DNA of 64,000 nt from Streptomyces sp. TS71-3 (GTDB taxonomy: Bacteria > Actinomycetota > Actinomycetes > Streptomycetales > Streptomycetaceae). The stretch covers positions 1,736,001 through 1,800,000 of the forward strand of contig NZ_BNEL01000001.1 of assembly GCF_018327685.1 (NCBI RefSeq), given 5' to 3'. The position numbers and the translations under genes were made by a program. The notes beneath the pieces were generated by a model, which ran no database searches, was not told the origin of the DNA, and saw only the letters and a program-made list of their open reading frames with translations. Positions within the stretch are counted from its first letter, which is position 1; each line of letters starts with the position of its first letter. Shown one piece after another: positions 41,801-51,066 of this stretch.

Positions 41801-42460
41801 ACCGGGCGCGGCGCCGACCTGGACCACTCGGTGGCGTCCTGGCAGGAGGCCGTCGCGCTGCTCGCCACGGACGACCCGAGGCGGCCCGGCGTCCTCGGCG
41901 AGTACGGCGCCACCCTGGTGCGCCGCGGCGAGCTGCGGGACTCCGCGGACGACATCGACCAGGCCGTCCGCCTGCTGCGCGCCGCCGTCGACTGGACGTC
42001 CGACGACAATCCCGAGCTGCCCGACCGCAGGCGGACCCTGGGGATCGCGCACTACCTGCGGTTCCGGTCGCAGGAGGTGATCGCCGACCTCTTCGAGGCC
42101 GACTGGATACTGGGCGAGGCCGCGCGCGGCGCCAAGGACAGCCCGGAACTCGCCCACGACTGCTGGCTGCAACGGGGCGCCGTCGTCATGGAACTCGCCG
42201 ACCGGCTGGGCAACATCGGGCTGCTGCAACGCGCCGACGACCATGTGCGGCACGCGGTGGAGATCGCGAGGGAGGCCGGGAACGGGACGTGGGTCGCTCG
42301 CGCTCAGCAGCTCAGGGGGATGCTCCTGGAACGGCAGGGCGCGCCTGACCTGGCGCTGCGGCAGTACCGGGAGGCGCTGACCGTGGCTGACACCGGCGAT
42401 GTCCGCGACGTCCGCCTTACGGCGGAACTCCGCGATGCCGTGGCTCGGTTGGAGCTCTGA
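38837..42460 (+). CDS. SAV_2336-type vWA and TPR-like protein
   Basis: A 1207-residue protein. Residues ~20-60 are an N-terminal helical domain (LAALIARMREAEIPPSVEEM) characteristic of the SAV_2336 family, followed by a disordered Pro/Asp-rich linker. A von Willebrand A-like domain covers ~185-360: LLVMDASTSTVVWQQ keeps the MIDAS DxSxS (Asp195, Ser197, Ser199), and LTLVLSDCAGPMWRSGQ follows. Residues ~380-520 are helical. The C-terminal ~500 residues are TPR-like repeats (AVALFKQAAAVAGPAA, DDIDQAVRLLRAAVDW, LALRQYREALTVAD) interrupted by a Gly/Pro linker (~735-780). It starts 4 bases after the MoxR stop. It would recognise or scaffold the trigger of the conflict system. Confidence 0.88.
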   Translation: MSSVEPTPRPAVPGSPDGARGDAAGQALAALIARMREAEIPPSVEEMADALWLARWLPDPGQDGPADQGTDDRTPPVKPTDSNGRGYRPPQMPPAASQEEHTLAERTELFVRGPGPEAATELRQVQVPAAPALPEPLALQHGLRILQRYRAPVRPVSSTTLDEDRTADRAAESGLVQPVLRPERRREARLLLVMDASTSTVVWQQALDELRQVCERAGAFREVQVQYLHATDEGLPGYAPTPERTGPLHAPEQLSDPTGRRLTLVLSDCAGPMWRSGQIHRLLYRWATTAPVAVVQPLPQRMWLRTHLPARRGQLHRREGPAGRLVFTPERGRLEPGALPVPVLALRRSSVEGWARLVAGATGQSLMAAAGWVHAAHPPATSPVRAEEELSGEDRVRAFVRHASPDARRLACYLSAVPLFLPVMQLVQRAMLAGTGPDVLSEVLLGGLLKRREDAADPRAVRYDFLPGVAAELRKRLTADEAKLLLKHCSEYIERSFGRTARNFPALAAAFLRGAVDPQAVHPDPTEQPAPDEEHAGLRAFAEVSSDLLRDLGRRTPWPLPRPPDPRLGADELLARGRAALRHYEAEGLVRELDEAVALFKQAAAVAGPAAERGAAAEELANALLARWRVRRVGDDLREALDVLAAEHVTSLRGGLLRGTIHWLLAGELHSSWLGVDDLPDGVRRWAREHAAAGEPATAWAFCELLRMADEELTRVVFGDDPPSATGTGSYTSPGTRAGAPRQGTPSPPAQGMAETEGQGIAMPAQSGGPSAPGSAPSLNLPPLSSGPRRALSAVLAGEDADRRRTAADTLPTVRSALATAGAPLARPDGPLRAAGPEDWYLTHLQRAAEASVVRLEYPDPERGHLVRGRILLELATQYLGRGPVEREAGPDEAAAADAGRGAGEHLMAALSTPDALPAPERCRAWLDMASAIETFRTTGEGAAERDGEPPRIMDAVAQALAAAGDDEDLRFDCHVMAARLHRDRYDTTGRGADLDHSVASWQEAVALLATDDPRRPGVLGEYGATLVRRGELRDSADDIDQAVRLLRAAVDWTSDDNPELPDRRRTLGIAHYLRFRSQEVIADLFEADWILGEAARGAKDSPELAHDCWLQRGAVVMELADRLGNIGLLQRADDHVRHAVEIAREAGNGTWVARAQQLRGMLLERQGAPDLALRQYREALTVADTGDVRDVRLTAELRDAVARLEL

Positions 42461-42480
42461 CGGGCGAGACCGCCGGGTCG

Positions 42481-42838
42481 TCTCCGTCCCGAGGGGGCTG
42501 GTTCTGTCGTCGCCGGACCTGCGGCGGGTGGCTGGTTGCTCGCGCAGTTCCCCGCGCCCCTTCGGGGCGCTCCTGTATGTGGGGCTGCGCCCCGGCCTAC
42601 TCAGGGGCGCGGGGAACTGCGCGACCAGCCACCACGAAACCGTCAGGTCGTCTCCGTCCCGAGGGGGCTGGTTCTGTCGTCGCCGGACCTGCGGCGGGTG
42701 GCTGGTTGCTCGCGCAGTTCCCCGCGCCCCTTCGGGGCGCTCCTGTATGTGGGGCTGCGCCCCGGCCTACTCAGGGGCGCGGGGAACTGCGCGACCAGCC
42801 ACCACGAAACCGTCAGGTCGTCACCGTCCCGAGGTGGC
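42481..42838. repeat. Perfect 170-bp tandem duplication containing a long palindrome
   Basis: The 170 bases from 42481 recur without change from 42651, and a partial third copy (TCACCGTCCCGAGG) follows at 42821. Within each unit, a left arm starting GGTGGCTGGTTGCTCGCGCA (42527) pairs with a right arm ending GCGCGACCAGCCACC (42633). These arms are opposite-facing copies of the dispersed GGGGCGCGGGGAACTGCGC element, making long stems with an inner GGGGCGC hairpin. Confidence 0.95.
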
Positions 42839-42882
42839 AGCCTGCTTGCGCAGCCCCATCACAAACCCACGGCGAACGACGA

Positions 42883-42919
42883 GGGCCCGGCCCCCGGAAA
42901 ACACCCCAGGGCCGGGCCC
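42883..42919. terminator. Terminator downstream of kgd
   Basis: GGGCCCGGCCC at 42883-42893 pairs with GGGCCGGGCCC at 42909-42919 over an ACAC-containing loop, 47 bases past the kgd stop codon. Confidence 0.8.
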
Positions 42920-42966
42920 AAGCAATCAACGGAATAGGCGAACCGGCACAGCCGCCCGCCCAAGGG

Positions 42967-45900
42967 CTACGCCTCGAAGACCTCCCGAGCCAGCTGCTCC
43001 TGCTCGGCCTGGTGCCGCTTCGCCGAACCCACCGCGGGGGACGAGCTGTGCGGGCGGGAGACCCGGAGCAGGCGCTCGCCGTGCGGGACGTCCGCGCCGA
43101 CCGCCAGGTCCAGGTGGTCGATCAGGTTGAGGGCGATGAACGGCCATGCGCCCTGGTTCGCCGGCTCCTCCTGCGCCCAGAGGTACTTCTCCGCGTTCGG
43201 GTACTTGGAGATCTCGGCCTGGAGCTCGGCACCCGGCAGCGGGTACAGCCGCTCCAGGCGGACGATCGCCACGTCCGTCACGCCGCGCTTCTGCCGCTCG
43301 GCGGCCAGGTCGTAGTAGACCTTGCCCGCGCAGAAGACGACCTTGCGGACCGCGCTCGCCTCGACCGTGTCATCGCCGATGACCGGCCGGAAGCCACCCG
43401 TGAGGAACTCGTCCGTCTTCGAGGCCGCCGTCTTGAGGCGGAGCATCGACTTCGGGGTGAAGACCACCAGCGGCTTGTGGTGCGGGTTGTGCACCTGCCA
43501 CCGCAGCAGGTGGAAGTAGTTCGACGGCAGCGTCGGCATCGCGACGGTCATGTTGTTCTGCGCGCAGAGCTGGAGGAACCGCTCCGGGCGGGCCGAGGAG
43601 TGGTCCGGGCCCTGGCCCTCGTAGCCGTGCGGCAGCAGCAGCGTGACGCCGGAGGTCTGGCCCCACTTCTGCTCAGCGGCGGTGATGTACTCGTCGATGA
43701 CCGTCTGCGCGCCGTTGGCGAAGTCGCCGAACTGCGCCTCCCACATCACGAGGGCGTTCGGGCGGGCCAGCGAGTAGCCGTACTCGAAGCCCATGGCCGC
43801 GTACTCGGAGAGCAGCGAGTCGTAGACGTTGTAGCGGGCCTGGTCCTCGGCGAGGTACAGCAGCGGGGTGTAGTCCTGGCCGGTCTCGCGGTCCACCAGG
43901 ACGGCGTGCCGCTGGCCGAAGGTGCCGCGCCGCGAGTCCTGGCCGGAGAGCCGGACCGGCGTGCCCTCAAGCAGCAGCGAGCCGATGGCCAGGGTCTCGC
44001 CCATGCCCCAGTCGATGGCGTCCTCCTCGACCATGGCCGCGCGGCGCTGGAGCTGCGGCAGCAGGCGGGGGTGGACGGTGACGCGGTCGGGGATGTTCAC
44101 CTGGGACTCGGCGATGCGCTTGACGACCTCCTGGGAGATCGCCGTCTGCACGCCCACCGGGAACTCCGGCTGCGCGTCCGGCACCTGCGCGCCGGACGGC
44201 TGCTGGGTGGCCTCGCGGACCTCGGTGAAGACCTTCTCCAGCTGGCCCTGGTAGTCCTGGAGCGCCTGCTCGGCCTCCTCCAGGGTGATGTCGCCCCGGC
44301 CGATCAGCGACTCGGTGTAGAGCTTGCGCACCGAGCGCTTCTTGTCGATCAGGTCGTACATCAGCGGCTGGGTGAAGCCCGGGTTGTCGGACTCGTTGTG
44401 GCCGCGGCGGCGGTAGCAGATGAGGTCGATGACGACGTCCTTGTTGAACGCCTGGCGGAACTCGAAGGCGAGCCGCGCCACGCGGACCACGGCCTCCGGG
44501 TCGTCGCCGTTCACGTGGAAGATCGGTGCCTCGATCATCCGCGCGACGTCGGTGGCGTACATCGACGAGCGTGCCGACTCCGGGGCGGCGGTGAAGCCCA
44601 CCTGGTTGTTGATCACGATGTGCACCGTGCCGCCGGTGCGGTAGCCCCTCAGCTGGGACATGTTGAGGGTCTCGGCCACCACGCCCTGGCCCGCGAAGGC
44701 CGCGTCGCCGTGCAGGGCGACGGGGAGCACGGTGAAGTCCGTGCCGCCCTTGTTGATGATGTCCTGCTTGGCGCGGGTGATGCCCTCGATGATCGGGTCG
44801 ACCGTCTCCAGGTGGGACGGGTTGGCGGCCAGCGAGACCGAGATCTGCTCGCCGTCCAGGCCGGTGAAGGTGCCACCGGCGCCCAGGTGGTACTTCACGT
44901 CACCGGAGCCGTGCATCGACTTCGGGTCGAGGTTGCCCTCGAACTCCCGGAAGATCTGCGCGTACGACTTGCCGACGATGTTCGCCAGGACGTTGAGCCG
45001 GCCGCGGTGGGCCATGCCGATGACGACCTCGTCGAGCCGGGACTCGGCCGCCGAGTCGAGGACCGCGTCCAGCAGCGGGATGACGGACTCCCCGCCCTCC
45101 AGGGAGAAGCGCTTCTGGCCGACGTACTTGGTCTGGAGGAACGTTTCGAACGCTTCCGCCGCGTTCAGCCGGCGCAGGATGCGCAGCTGTTCCTCGCGCT
45201 CGGGCTTGCTGTGCGGCCGCTCCACGCGGTCCTGGATCCACTTGCGCTGCTTGGGGTCCTGGATGTGCATGAACTCGATGCCGGTGGTGCGGCAGTACGA
45301 GTCGCGCAGCACGCCGAGGATGTCGCGCAGCTTCATCATCGACTTGCCGGCGAAGCCGCCGACCGCGAACTCCCGCTCCAGGTCCCACAGCGTGAGCCCG
45401 TGCTCGGTGATGTCCAGGTCGGGGTGCTTGCGCTGGCGGTACTCCAGCGGGTCGGTGTCGGCCATGACGTGGCCGCGCACCCGGTAGGAGTGGATCAGCT
45501 CGAAGACGCGGGCGGCCTTGGTGACGTCGTCGTCGTGGGAGGCGTCGATGTCCTTGAGCCAGCGCACCGGCTCGTAGGGGATCCGCAGGGCCTCGAAGAT
45601 CTCGTCGTAGAAGCCCTCCTGCCCCAGCAGCAGGTTGGAGATGATGCGCAGGAACTCGCCGGAGGCGGCGCCCTGGATGACGCGGTGGTCGTAGGTCGAC
45701 GTCAGCGTCATGACCTTGGAGATGCCCAGGCGGTTCAGGGTGTCCTGGGAGGTGCCCTGGAACTCGGCCGGGTACTCCATCGCGCCGACGCCGAGGATCA
45801 CGGACTGTCCGGGCATCAGCCGCGGCACCGAGTGGACGGTGCCGATGCCGCCGGGGTTGGTCAGCGAGACGGTGACGCCGGAGAAGTCCTCCATCGTCAG

Positions 45901-46788
45901 CTTGTTGTCCCGGGCGCGGCGGACGATGTCCTCGTAGGCCTGCCAGAACTCGAAGAAGTTCAGCGTCTCGGCCCGCTTGATGCCGGCGACGACGAGCTGG
46001 CGGTCGCCGTTCGGCTTGGTGAGGTCGATGGCCAGGCCGAGGTTGGTGTGCTCCGGCTTGACCAGCGTCGGCTTGCCGTCCTTCTGGGCGAAGGAGTGGT
46101 TCATCGACGGCATGGCCTTGATGGCCTGCACCATCGCGTACCCGATCAGGTGCGTGAAGGAGATCTTCCCGCCGCGGGCGCGCTTGAGGTGGTTGTTGAT
46201 GACGATGCGGTTGTCGAAGAGCAGCTTCACCGGGACCGCGCGGACCGAGGTGGCCGTCGGCAGCTCCAGGGAGGCGCTCATGTTCTTCGCGACGGCGGCG
46301 GCCGGGCCGCGGAGCGTCACGAACTCGGGACCGCCCTCGGGGGCGGCGGAGACGTCCGCGGCGGGCGCGGGGGCCGTGGCCGGGGCCTTGGCGGCGGGCC
46401 GCGCGGCGGGGGCGGACGGAGCCTTGGGCTCGGTGGGGGTCTTCTTGGGCGCGGGGGCCGCGGCGGGTGCCGCGGGGGCGGCGGAGGTCTTGGCCGCCGC
46501 CGTCGTGGGGCTGCTCGGGGCTGCCGGGGCCGGGGCGGCGGCGGGCGCTGCCGTGGTGCCGTCCGGCGAGGTGGCTGCCGCACCACCCGGCTTGTAGTCG
46601 GCGAAGAAGTCCCACCAGGCGCGGTCGACCGAGTTCGGATCCTGGAGGTACTGCTGGTAGATCTCGTCGACCAGCCACTCATTGGGACCGAAGGCGGCCG
46701 CAGGGTCCTTGCCCTGCCCCTCTTGGTCGGTCCTGGTGGCACCGCCCGGCCGAAGGCTGGGACTCGAATTACTGGACTGTGGCGACAC
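42967..46788 (-). CDS. kgd: Multifunctional 2-oxoglutarate decarboxylase/dehydrogenase Kgd (SucA)
   Basis: The actinobacterial fused E1o/E2o protein of the TCA cycle, 1273 residues. An N-terminal [20 protein letters not shown] segment is followed by an Ala/Pro/Lys-rich linker, then an acyltransferase (E2-like) domain without lipoyl domain ([19 protein letters not shown]). Next comes the thiamine-diphosphate E1 part, with [69 protein letters not shown] and the end [17 protein letters not shown]. It works with a separate E2/E3 complex. The GTG at 46788 (SPQSS) fits homologues as I recall them; another GTG nine codons upstream is possible. Confidence 0.95.
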   Translation of the reverse strand: MSPQSSNSSPSLRPGGATRTDQEGQGKDPAAAFGPNEWLVDEIYQQYLQDPNSVDRAWWDFFADYKPGGAAATSPDGTTAAPAAAPAPAAPSSPTTAAAKTSAAPAAPAAAPAPKKTPTEPKAPSAPAARPAAKAPATAPAPAADVSAAPEGGPEFVTLRGPAAAVAKNMSASLELPTATSVRAVPVKLLFDNRIVINNHLKRARGGKISFTHLIGYAMVQAIKAMPSMNHSFAQKDGKPTLVKPEHTNLGLAIDLTKPNGDRQLVVAGIKRAETLNFFEFWQAYEDIVRRARDNKLTMEDFSGVTVSLTNPGGIGTVHSVPRLMPGQSVILGVGAMEYPAEFQGTSQDTLNRLGISKVMTLTSTYDHRVIQGAASGEFLRIISNLLLGQEGFYDEIFEALRIPYEPVRWLKDIDASHDDDVTKAARVFELIHSYRVRGHVMADTDPLEYRQRKHPDLDITEHGLTLWDLEREFAVGGFAGKSMMKLRDILGVLRDSYCRTTGIEFMHIQDPKQRKWIQDRVERPHSKPEREEQLRILRRLNAAEAFETFLQTKYVGQKRFSLEGGESVIPLLDAVLDSAAESRLDEVVIGMAHRGRLNVLANIVGKSYAQIFREFEGNLDPKSMHGSGDVKYHLGAGGTFTGLDGEQISVSLAANPSHLETVDPIIEGITRAKQDIINKGGTDFTVLPVALHGDAAFAGQGVVAETLNMSQLRGYRTGGTVHIVINNQVGFTAAPESARSSMYATDVARMIEAPIFHVNGDDPEAVVRVARLAFEFRQAFNKDVVIDLICYRRRGHNESDNPGFTQPLMYDLIDKKRSVRKLYTESLIGRGDITLEEAEQALQDYQGQLEKVFTEVREATQQPSGAQVPDAQPEFPVGVQTAISQEVVKRIAESQVNIPDRVTVHPRLLPQLQRRAAMVEEDAIDWGMGETLAIGSLLLEGTPVRLSGQDSRRGTFGQRHAVLVDRETGQDYTPLLYLAEDQARYNVYDSLLSEYAAMGFEYGYSLARPNALVMWEAQFGDFANGAQTVIDEYITAAEQKWGQTSGVTLLLPHGYEGQGPDHSSARPERFLQLCAQNNMTVAMPTLPSNYFHLLRWQVHNPHHKPLVVFTPKSMLRLKTAASKTDEFLTGGFRPVIGDDTVEASAVRKVVFCAGKVYYDLAAERQKRGVTDVAIVRLERLYPLPGAELQAEISKYPNAEKYLWAQEEPANQGAWPFIALNLIDHLDLAVGADVPHGERLLRVSRPHSSSPAVGSAKRHQAEQEQLAREVFEA

Positions 46789-47035
46789 GGCGGCAACCGC
46801 CCTCTTCCGCTTCACAAGGTGATGGACAGCGGGAATAAAGGCTACGCCTGTCGGAGGGCCGCACGCAGTCCGGGCCGGTCATCGTCGTGTAAGTCACATC
46901 GAGGCGGGTGTTTCGGCGCCGATGCCGGCGGGAAAAACCGGAGGTTCCGCTCCGCCGCGACACCCGGCTCGTGCCCCGCTCTCCGCCGGGCGTGCACCTA
47001 CTCGTACCTTACGCCGATTTTGCCCGGCCCTTACG

Positions 47036-48412
47036 TCAACTTTGCGTAGGCGACTCACCCGGAAGGGTGACTCGGATGCGGCAGCCGCGGGATGATTCGG
47101 CCACCCCGATCTGGCCGCCGTGCAGGCCCACCGCCCAGCGCGCGATGGCGAGCCCGAGGCCCGTTCCGCCGTCGCTGCCCGGGCCGTGCGAGGAGCCGGG
47201 GCCGCCGTGGCTGCCGCGGTTGAAACGCTCGAAGACCCGGTGCCACTCGGAGCGCGGAATGCCCGGCCCCTCGTCCAGCACCTCAAGGGTCAGCGACTGG
47301 GGTCCCTCGCCGCGCCGCGCCCTGACGGTCACCCGGCCGTGCGGCGGGCTGTGCTTGACGGCGTTGTCGATCAGGTTGGCCACCACCTGGTGGATCCGCT
47401 CGGGGTCCGCGTGCGCGGTCAGCTCGGGCGGGGAGACGTCCAGGTGCAGATGGACGTCCGTACGGGTGTGGCTGCCGGATCCGGAGGCGATCCCGGCGCG
47501 GGAGGTAGCGATCATGTTCGCCTCCTTCAGCACCCCGGACAGGTAGGGCCACACCTCGAAGCGGCGCGCCTTGAGGGGTACGACCCCGTTGTCGAGACGG
47601 GACAGGTCGAGCAGCGTCTCGACCAGGCGGCCCAGGCGCTCGGTCTGCTTCAGTGCGGTGCGCATGGTCTCCGGGTCGGCCTCGGAGACGCCGTCCACGA
47701 CGTTCTCCAGGACGGCCCTGAGCGCGGCGATCGGGGTGCGCAGCTCGTGGGAGACGTTCGCCACCAGCTCCTTGCGCTGCTGGTCCTGCGCCTCCAGGTC
47801 GTCGGCCATCCGGTTGATCGTGAACGCCAGGTCGCCCAGCTCGTCGCGCCGGCCGTCGCCGCGCACCCTGCGGGTGTAGTCGCCGTGCGAGATCGCGCGT
47901 GCGACGGTGTTCATCTCGTCGAGCGGCGCGGTCAGCGAGTGCGCCACGAACTGGGTGATCAGCAAGGTGGCTATCACCGAGAAGACCGTGATGAAGCGCA
48001 GCTCCGTCTGGGTGCGCACGGCGATCATCAGCAGGCCGGTGGTGATGAACACCGAGACGACCACCAGCATGCCGAGCTTGGTCTTCACGGAGAACGGGCG
48101 CATCGCGGAGATCCAGCGGAGCACCCTGCGGGTCTCGCGGGCCATGTCGAGGCCGGCGGCGCGCATCGCCCGTGCCCGGGCCTTGTCGGCCTCGCGCGCC
48201 CACTGGGCGGCCCGCCGCTCGAGCGCGGCGGGCGGCGGCTCGCTCCGCCCGGCGCGGGTGGTGCCGGCGGCCGCGCGCTCCTGCCGGCGGGTCCGCAGGT
48301 GCGCGCGTGCCCGGCTGAGCGTCCGCATACGCGCGCGTGCCCTGCTCCCCAGGCTGCTCCGATCGGTGCCGGGGGCGTCGTCCTGGCCGCTCGTCCTGCT
48401 GAGCCCGCTCAT
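47036..48412 (-). CDS. Sensor histidine kinase (intramembrane-sensing type)
   Basis: A 458-residue membrane kinase. Residues 1-105 are a very basic cytosolic stretch (ARARMRTLSRARAHLRTRRQ). Two membrane helices (LGMLVVVSVFITTGLLMIAV and FITVFSVIATLLITQFVAHSL) are joined by only about ten residues, so there is no external sensor domain. A HAMP domain, the phosphoacceptor box LVANVSHELRTPIAALRAVL, the N box VVANLIDNAVKHSP, the G1 box EVLDEGPGIP and GGTGLGLAIARWAVGLH follow. Its regulator gene is 22 bases upstream in the same orientation. The ATG at 48412 (GTG at 48415 alternative) is the likely start. Confidence 0.92.
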   Translation of the reverse strand: MSGLSRTSGQDDAPGTDRSSLGSRARARMRTLSRARAHLRTRRQERAAAGTTRAGRSEPPPAALERRAAQWAREADKARARAMRAAGLDMARETRRVLRWISAMRPFSVKTKLGMLVVVSVFITTGLLMIAVRTQTELRFITVFSVIATLLITQFVAHSLTAPLDEMNTVARAISHGDYTRRVRGDGRRDELGDLAFTINRMADDLEAQDQQRKELVANVSHELRTPIAALRAVLENVVDGVSEADPETMRTALKQTERLGRLVETLLDLSRLDNGVVPLKARRFEVWPYLSGVLKEANMIATSRAGIASGSGSHTRTDVHLHLDVSPPELTAHADPERIHQVVANLIDNAVKHSPPHGRVTVRARRGEGPQSLTLEVLDEGPGIPRSEWHRVFERFNRGSHGGPGSSHGPGSDGGTGLGLAIARWAVGLHGGQIGVAESSRGCRIRVTLPGESPTQS

Positions 48413-48434
48413 CACGCCGTACCGCCGGGACCTC

Positions 48435-49172
48435 TCATGGGGTGGGTGTCTCCAGGGCGTAGCCCACGCCGTGCACGGTGCGGATCCGCTCGGCACCGAT
48501 CTTCCGGCGCAGTGCCTTGATGTGGCTGTCGACCGTACGGGTGCCGGAGGCGTCCGCCCAGTCCCACACCTCGGCGAGGAGCTGCTCGCGGGAGAGCACC
48601 GCGCGCGGGGTGTTGGCCAGGCACACCAGGAGGTCGAACTCCGTCGGCGTGAGGTGGACGTCCTCGCTGCGCACCCGCACCCGCCGCTGGGCGTGGTCGA
48701 TCTCCAGCTCGCCGAGCCGGAGGATGCCGCTGCGGGGCGTGGTGGCGGCCAGCGCGGCGCGCTCGACGCGCCGGAGCAGCACGTGCACGCGGGCGGCCAG
48801 CTCGCGCATCGAGAACGGCTTCGTCATGTAGTCGTCGGCGCCGACGCCGAGCCCGACGAGCATGTCCGTCTCGTCGTCGCGGGCGGTGAGCATCAGTACC
48901 GGCACCGGCCGCTGGGCCTGCACCCGGCGGCACACCTCCAGGCCGTCGAACCCGGGGAGCATGATGTCCAGGATCAGCAGGTCGGGCTGCCAGGCCTCCG
49001 CGGTGTCGACGCCCGCCGGTCCGTCGGCCGCCGTCTGCACCAGGAAACCCTCGGCGCGCAGCCGGGCGGAGATGGCCTCGACGATCGTCGGGTCGTCCTC
49101 AACGACAAGGACCCGGCGCTGTGCGCCCGTGGCCGCCGTGCTGCCGTTGTGGGAGGTGTGTGTCTGCTCCAT
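48435..49172 (-). CDS. OmpR/PhoB-family response regulator
   Basis: A 245-residue response regulator, partner of the adjacent sensor kinase. The receiver domain (about 20-135) has RVLVVEDDPTIVEAI, the phosphorylated Asp in LLILDIMLPGFDGLE, Thr in VLMLTARDDETD and Lys in DDYMTKPFSMRELAARV. The C-terminal winged helix has VHLTPTEFDLLVCLA, the recognition helix in TRTVDSHIKALRRKIG and the wing RIRTVHGVGYALE. The ATG at 49172 has a GGGGCGGGG purine site; a longer upstream frame is not supported. Target genes unknown. Confidence 0.94.
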   Translation of the reverse strand: MEQTHTSHNGSTAATGAQRRVLVVEDDPTIVEAISARLRAEGFLVQTAADGPAGVDTAEAWQPDLLILDIMLPGFDGLEVCRRVQAQRPVPVLMLTARDDETDMLVGLGVGADDYMTKPFSMRELAARVHVLLRRVERAALAATTPRSGILRLGELEIDHAQRRVRVRSEDVHLTPTEFDLLVCLANTPRAVLSREQLLAEVWDWADASGTRTVDSHIKALRRKIGAERIRTVHGVGYALETPTP

Positions 49173-49286
49173 CGCCCCGCCCCTGACTATTGCTTCTCGG
49201 AATCGTGGGGGTGATTCCACCTGTGCGGTTGACGCTTGAATGATCTGCGCGTCGGTACGCAGCGTACGGAATGAACCGAGCTGCGG

Positions 49287-50084
49287 CTATCCACGCCCGA
49301 CTGCGAGGTGCACGACGTCGGGAACGCCCCGGACAACGGGGATCTCTCTGGTGTGCACCCGCTGGAAACCGGCATTTCGCAGGGCCGCTTCGAATTCGGG
49401 CGACGGTTGCGCGGACCATACAGCAAGCACGCCGCCGCGCGTCAGCCGGGCCTGGCATGCGGCAAGGCCGGCGGGTGTGTAGAGGCTGTCATTGTCCTCA
49501 GTGACGGTCCAGCCCGGGCCGTTGTCGATGTCCAGGCACAGCGCGTCGTAGCGGGCGTCCGACTCCCGTACGTGTGCGAGGAGATCGGCGTGCAGCACCT
49601 CGGCGCGGGGGTCGGCCAGGGCAGCGGACGTGAGCGCGGCGAGCGGGGCGCCCGCGGTCTGCGCGGTGGCCCCGACGGGCCGGGCGGGTTCGCCCGTCGC
49701 GGTCGCCTCGGCGGTCGCGACGCCCAGGCCGTGCCAGTTGATGACGGCCTCCTCGCGCTCCACCACCGTGATGCGGCCCCAGCGCGGATCGGCCGCGGCG
49801 TGTGCGAGCGAGAAGCCGACGCCGAGCCCGCCGATGAGTACGGCGGGTGCGCGGCGTCCGTCGAGTGCGTCCATGGCCGCGTCGACGAGCAGCCGCTCCG
49901 AGCGGCCGTCCGAGGTGTCCATCAGGAAGCAGCCGTTGGCGATGATCTGCAACAGCTCGCCCTGCCGCCGCAACACCACCTCGCCGTACGGCCCGTCGCG
50001 CCGGTCCAGCACCACGGGGCTGCCGTCACCGTCGAACCGTTGTCCCTGCGAGGGCCTGTCGCCGATGTCGTACGGGGCGTGCAT
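49287..50084 (-). CDS. Spermidine synthase-like methyltransferase-fold protein
   Basis: A 265-residue protein with the polyamine-synthase fold. Visible elements are GPYGEVVLRRQGELLQIIANG (the N-terminal beta region), DTSDGRSERLLVDAAMDALD, APAVLIGGLGVGFSLAHAAA (nucleotide-binding motif), RITVVEREEAVINW (acidic ribose contact) and YDALCLDIDNGPGW. The canonical spermidine synthase Asp for putrescine binding is replaced by this DIDNGPG pattern, so it is unlikely to be a true spermidine synthase; related proteins are annotated only as spermidine-synthase-like. The ATG at 50084 has an AGGA site. Substrate unknown. Confidence 0.85.
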   Translation of the reverse strand: MHAPYDIGDRPSQGQRFDGDGSPVVLDRRDGPYGEVVLRRQGELLQIIANGCFLMDTSDGRSERLLVDAAMDALDGRRAPAVLIGGLGVGFSLAHAAADPRWGRITVVEREEAVINWHGLGVATAEATATGEPARPVGATAQTAGAPLAALTSAALADPRAEVLHADLLAHVRESDARYDALCLDIDNGPGWTVTEDNDSLYTPAGLAACQARLTRGGVLAVWSAQPSPEFEAALRNAGFQRVHTREIPVVRGVPDVVHLAVGRG

Positions 50085-50232
50085 GGATCCATCCTGCCAT
50101 TGCCGCAGGACCGGCCTGCCGCATGCGCGGCTTCTCAGGGCGGCGACCCCTCGCAACACGGCCTCCCGTAACGCCGATCGCGCGCGTGCCACACCGTGCC
50201 GGTGACGGCGGGCGGTCGGTTGCGGCGGTCGG

Positions 50233-51024
50233 TCAGGTGGCGGGAGGCGACCACACCCAGGGTGTGGTCGTCGTCACGGCATGGAAGCCCAACCGCCGCA
50301 GAATGGGCGCGCTGTCGTCGGAGGCGTCCACCTGGAGGTAGCGCACGCCGCGCTCCGCCGCGAGCCGTGCACGCGCGGCCACCAGGGCGCGGTAGATGCC
50401 GCGGCCCCGCCACTCGGCGAGCGTCGAACCACCCCACAGGCAGGCGAACTCGGTGCCCGGCCGGAACACCAGCCAGGCTGCCGAGACCACTTCGCCGCCG
50501 GCCTCGGCCACCAGGACGGCGATACCGTCCGGCGCCGCGGCGACCCGCCCGATCAGGTCCTCCCCGAGCCAGGCCATGTCCTGGTCCCAGACGGCGCTCT
50601 CCATGGCCGCGATGCGGCGCAGGTCGGCGTCGGACGCGACCTCCCGCAGGGTGACGCCGTCCGGTGGCACCGGCTCGGCGGCCATCTCCTCCGTGCTCCC
50701 GACGAGCACCGTCTCGCGGTCCTCGGGCGCGAACCCCGCCGCACGCAGCCGGTCGGTGAGGTCGGCGGGCCGGTCGTGGCCGCGGGTCTTCCACTCGACC
50801 GCCTCGCCCCGCGCGGCGAAGCGGTCCCGCTGCCGGGCGATCAGGCGGTCCAGGTCGACGCCCTCGACGCCCAGGTCGGCGGGACCTGTCACGAGGCCGC
50901 GGTACTGCCCGACGACGCGGGTGAGCGGCCCGTCGCTCTCGGTGTGCACGCCCGCGGGGAGGTTCGGCCCCGCGCCGCGCATCTGCTCGTCGTAGGCGGC
51001 AAGAAGCACATCGGTATCGGTCAC
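50233..51024 (-). CDS. GNAT-family N-acetyltransferase
   Basis: A protein of about 263 residues with a C-terminal acetyltransferase fold (about 125-260). Acetyl-CoA-binding sequence is GSTLAEWRGRGIYRALVAAR (the R/QxxGxG/A loop), with AVLVAEAGGEVVSAAWLVFR before it and VRYLQVDASDDSAPILRRLG after it. The N-terminal ~110 residues are an additional GNAT-like or linker region (LLAAYDEQMRGAGPNLPAGV). Start is uncertain: the GTG at 51024 is used here; an ATG at 51066 in frame has no ribosome site. Substrate unknown. Confidence 0.85.
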   Translation of the reverse strand: MTDTDVLLAAYDEQMRGAGPNLPAGVHTESDGPLTRVVGQYRGLVTGPADLGVEGVDLDRLIARQRDRFAARGEAVEWKTRGHDRPADLTDRLRAAGFAPEDRETVLVGSTEEMAAEPVPPDGVTLREVASDADLRRIAAMESAVWDQDMAWLGEDLIGRVAAAPDGIAVLVAEAGGEVVSAAWLVFRPGTEFACLWGGSTLAEWRGRGIYRALVAARARLAAERGVRYLQVDASDDSAPILRRLGFHAVTTTTPWVWSPPAT

Positions 51025-51066
51025 AGGCGGTACGGAAGTCCACGGAGGGCCGGGACGCAACTGCAT

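Larger units (their letters stand above)
42461..42966. other. Intergenic region between vWA gene and kgd
   Basis: About 500 bases between convergent genes. It is filled by the 170-bp tandem duplication (42481-42838) and then a terminator hairpin (42883-42919). No gene is supported; the long frames through it are repeat shadows. Confidence 0.65.

Noticed and set aside
38762..42253. 1163-residue reverse-strand open frame opposite the vWA gene
   Set aside because: Composition and the opposite strand's strong vWA/TPR protein show it is a high-GC shadow frame.
42577..47049. 1490-residue plus-strand open frame opposite kgd
   Set aside because: It mirrors the kgd frame and has no recognisable domain; kgd on the minus strand is certain.
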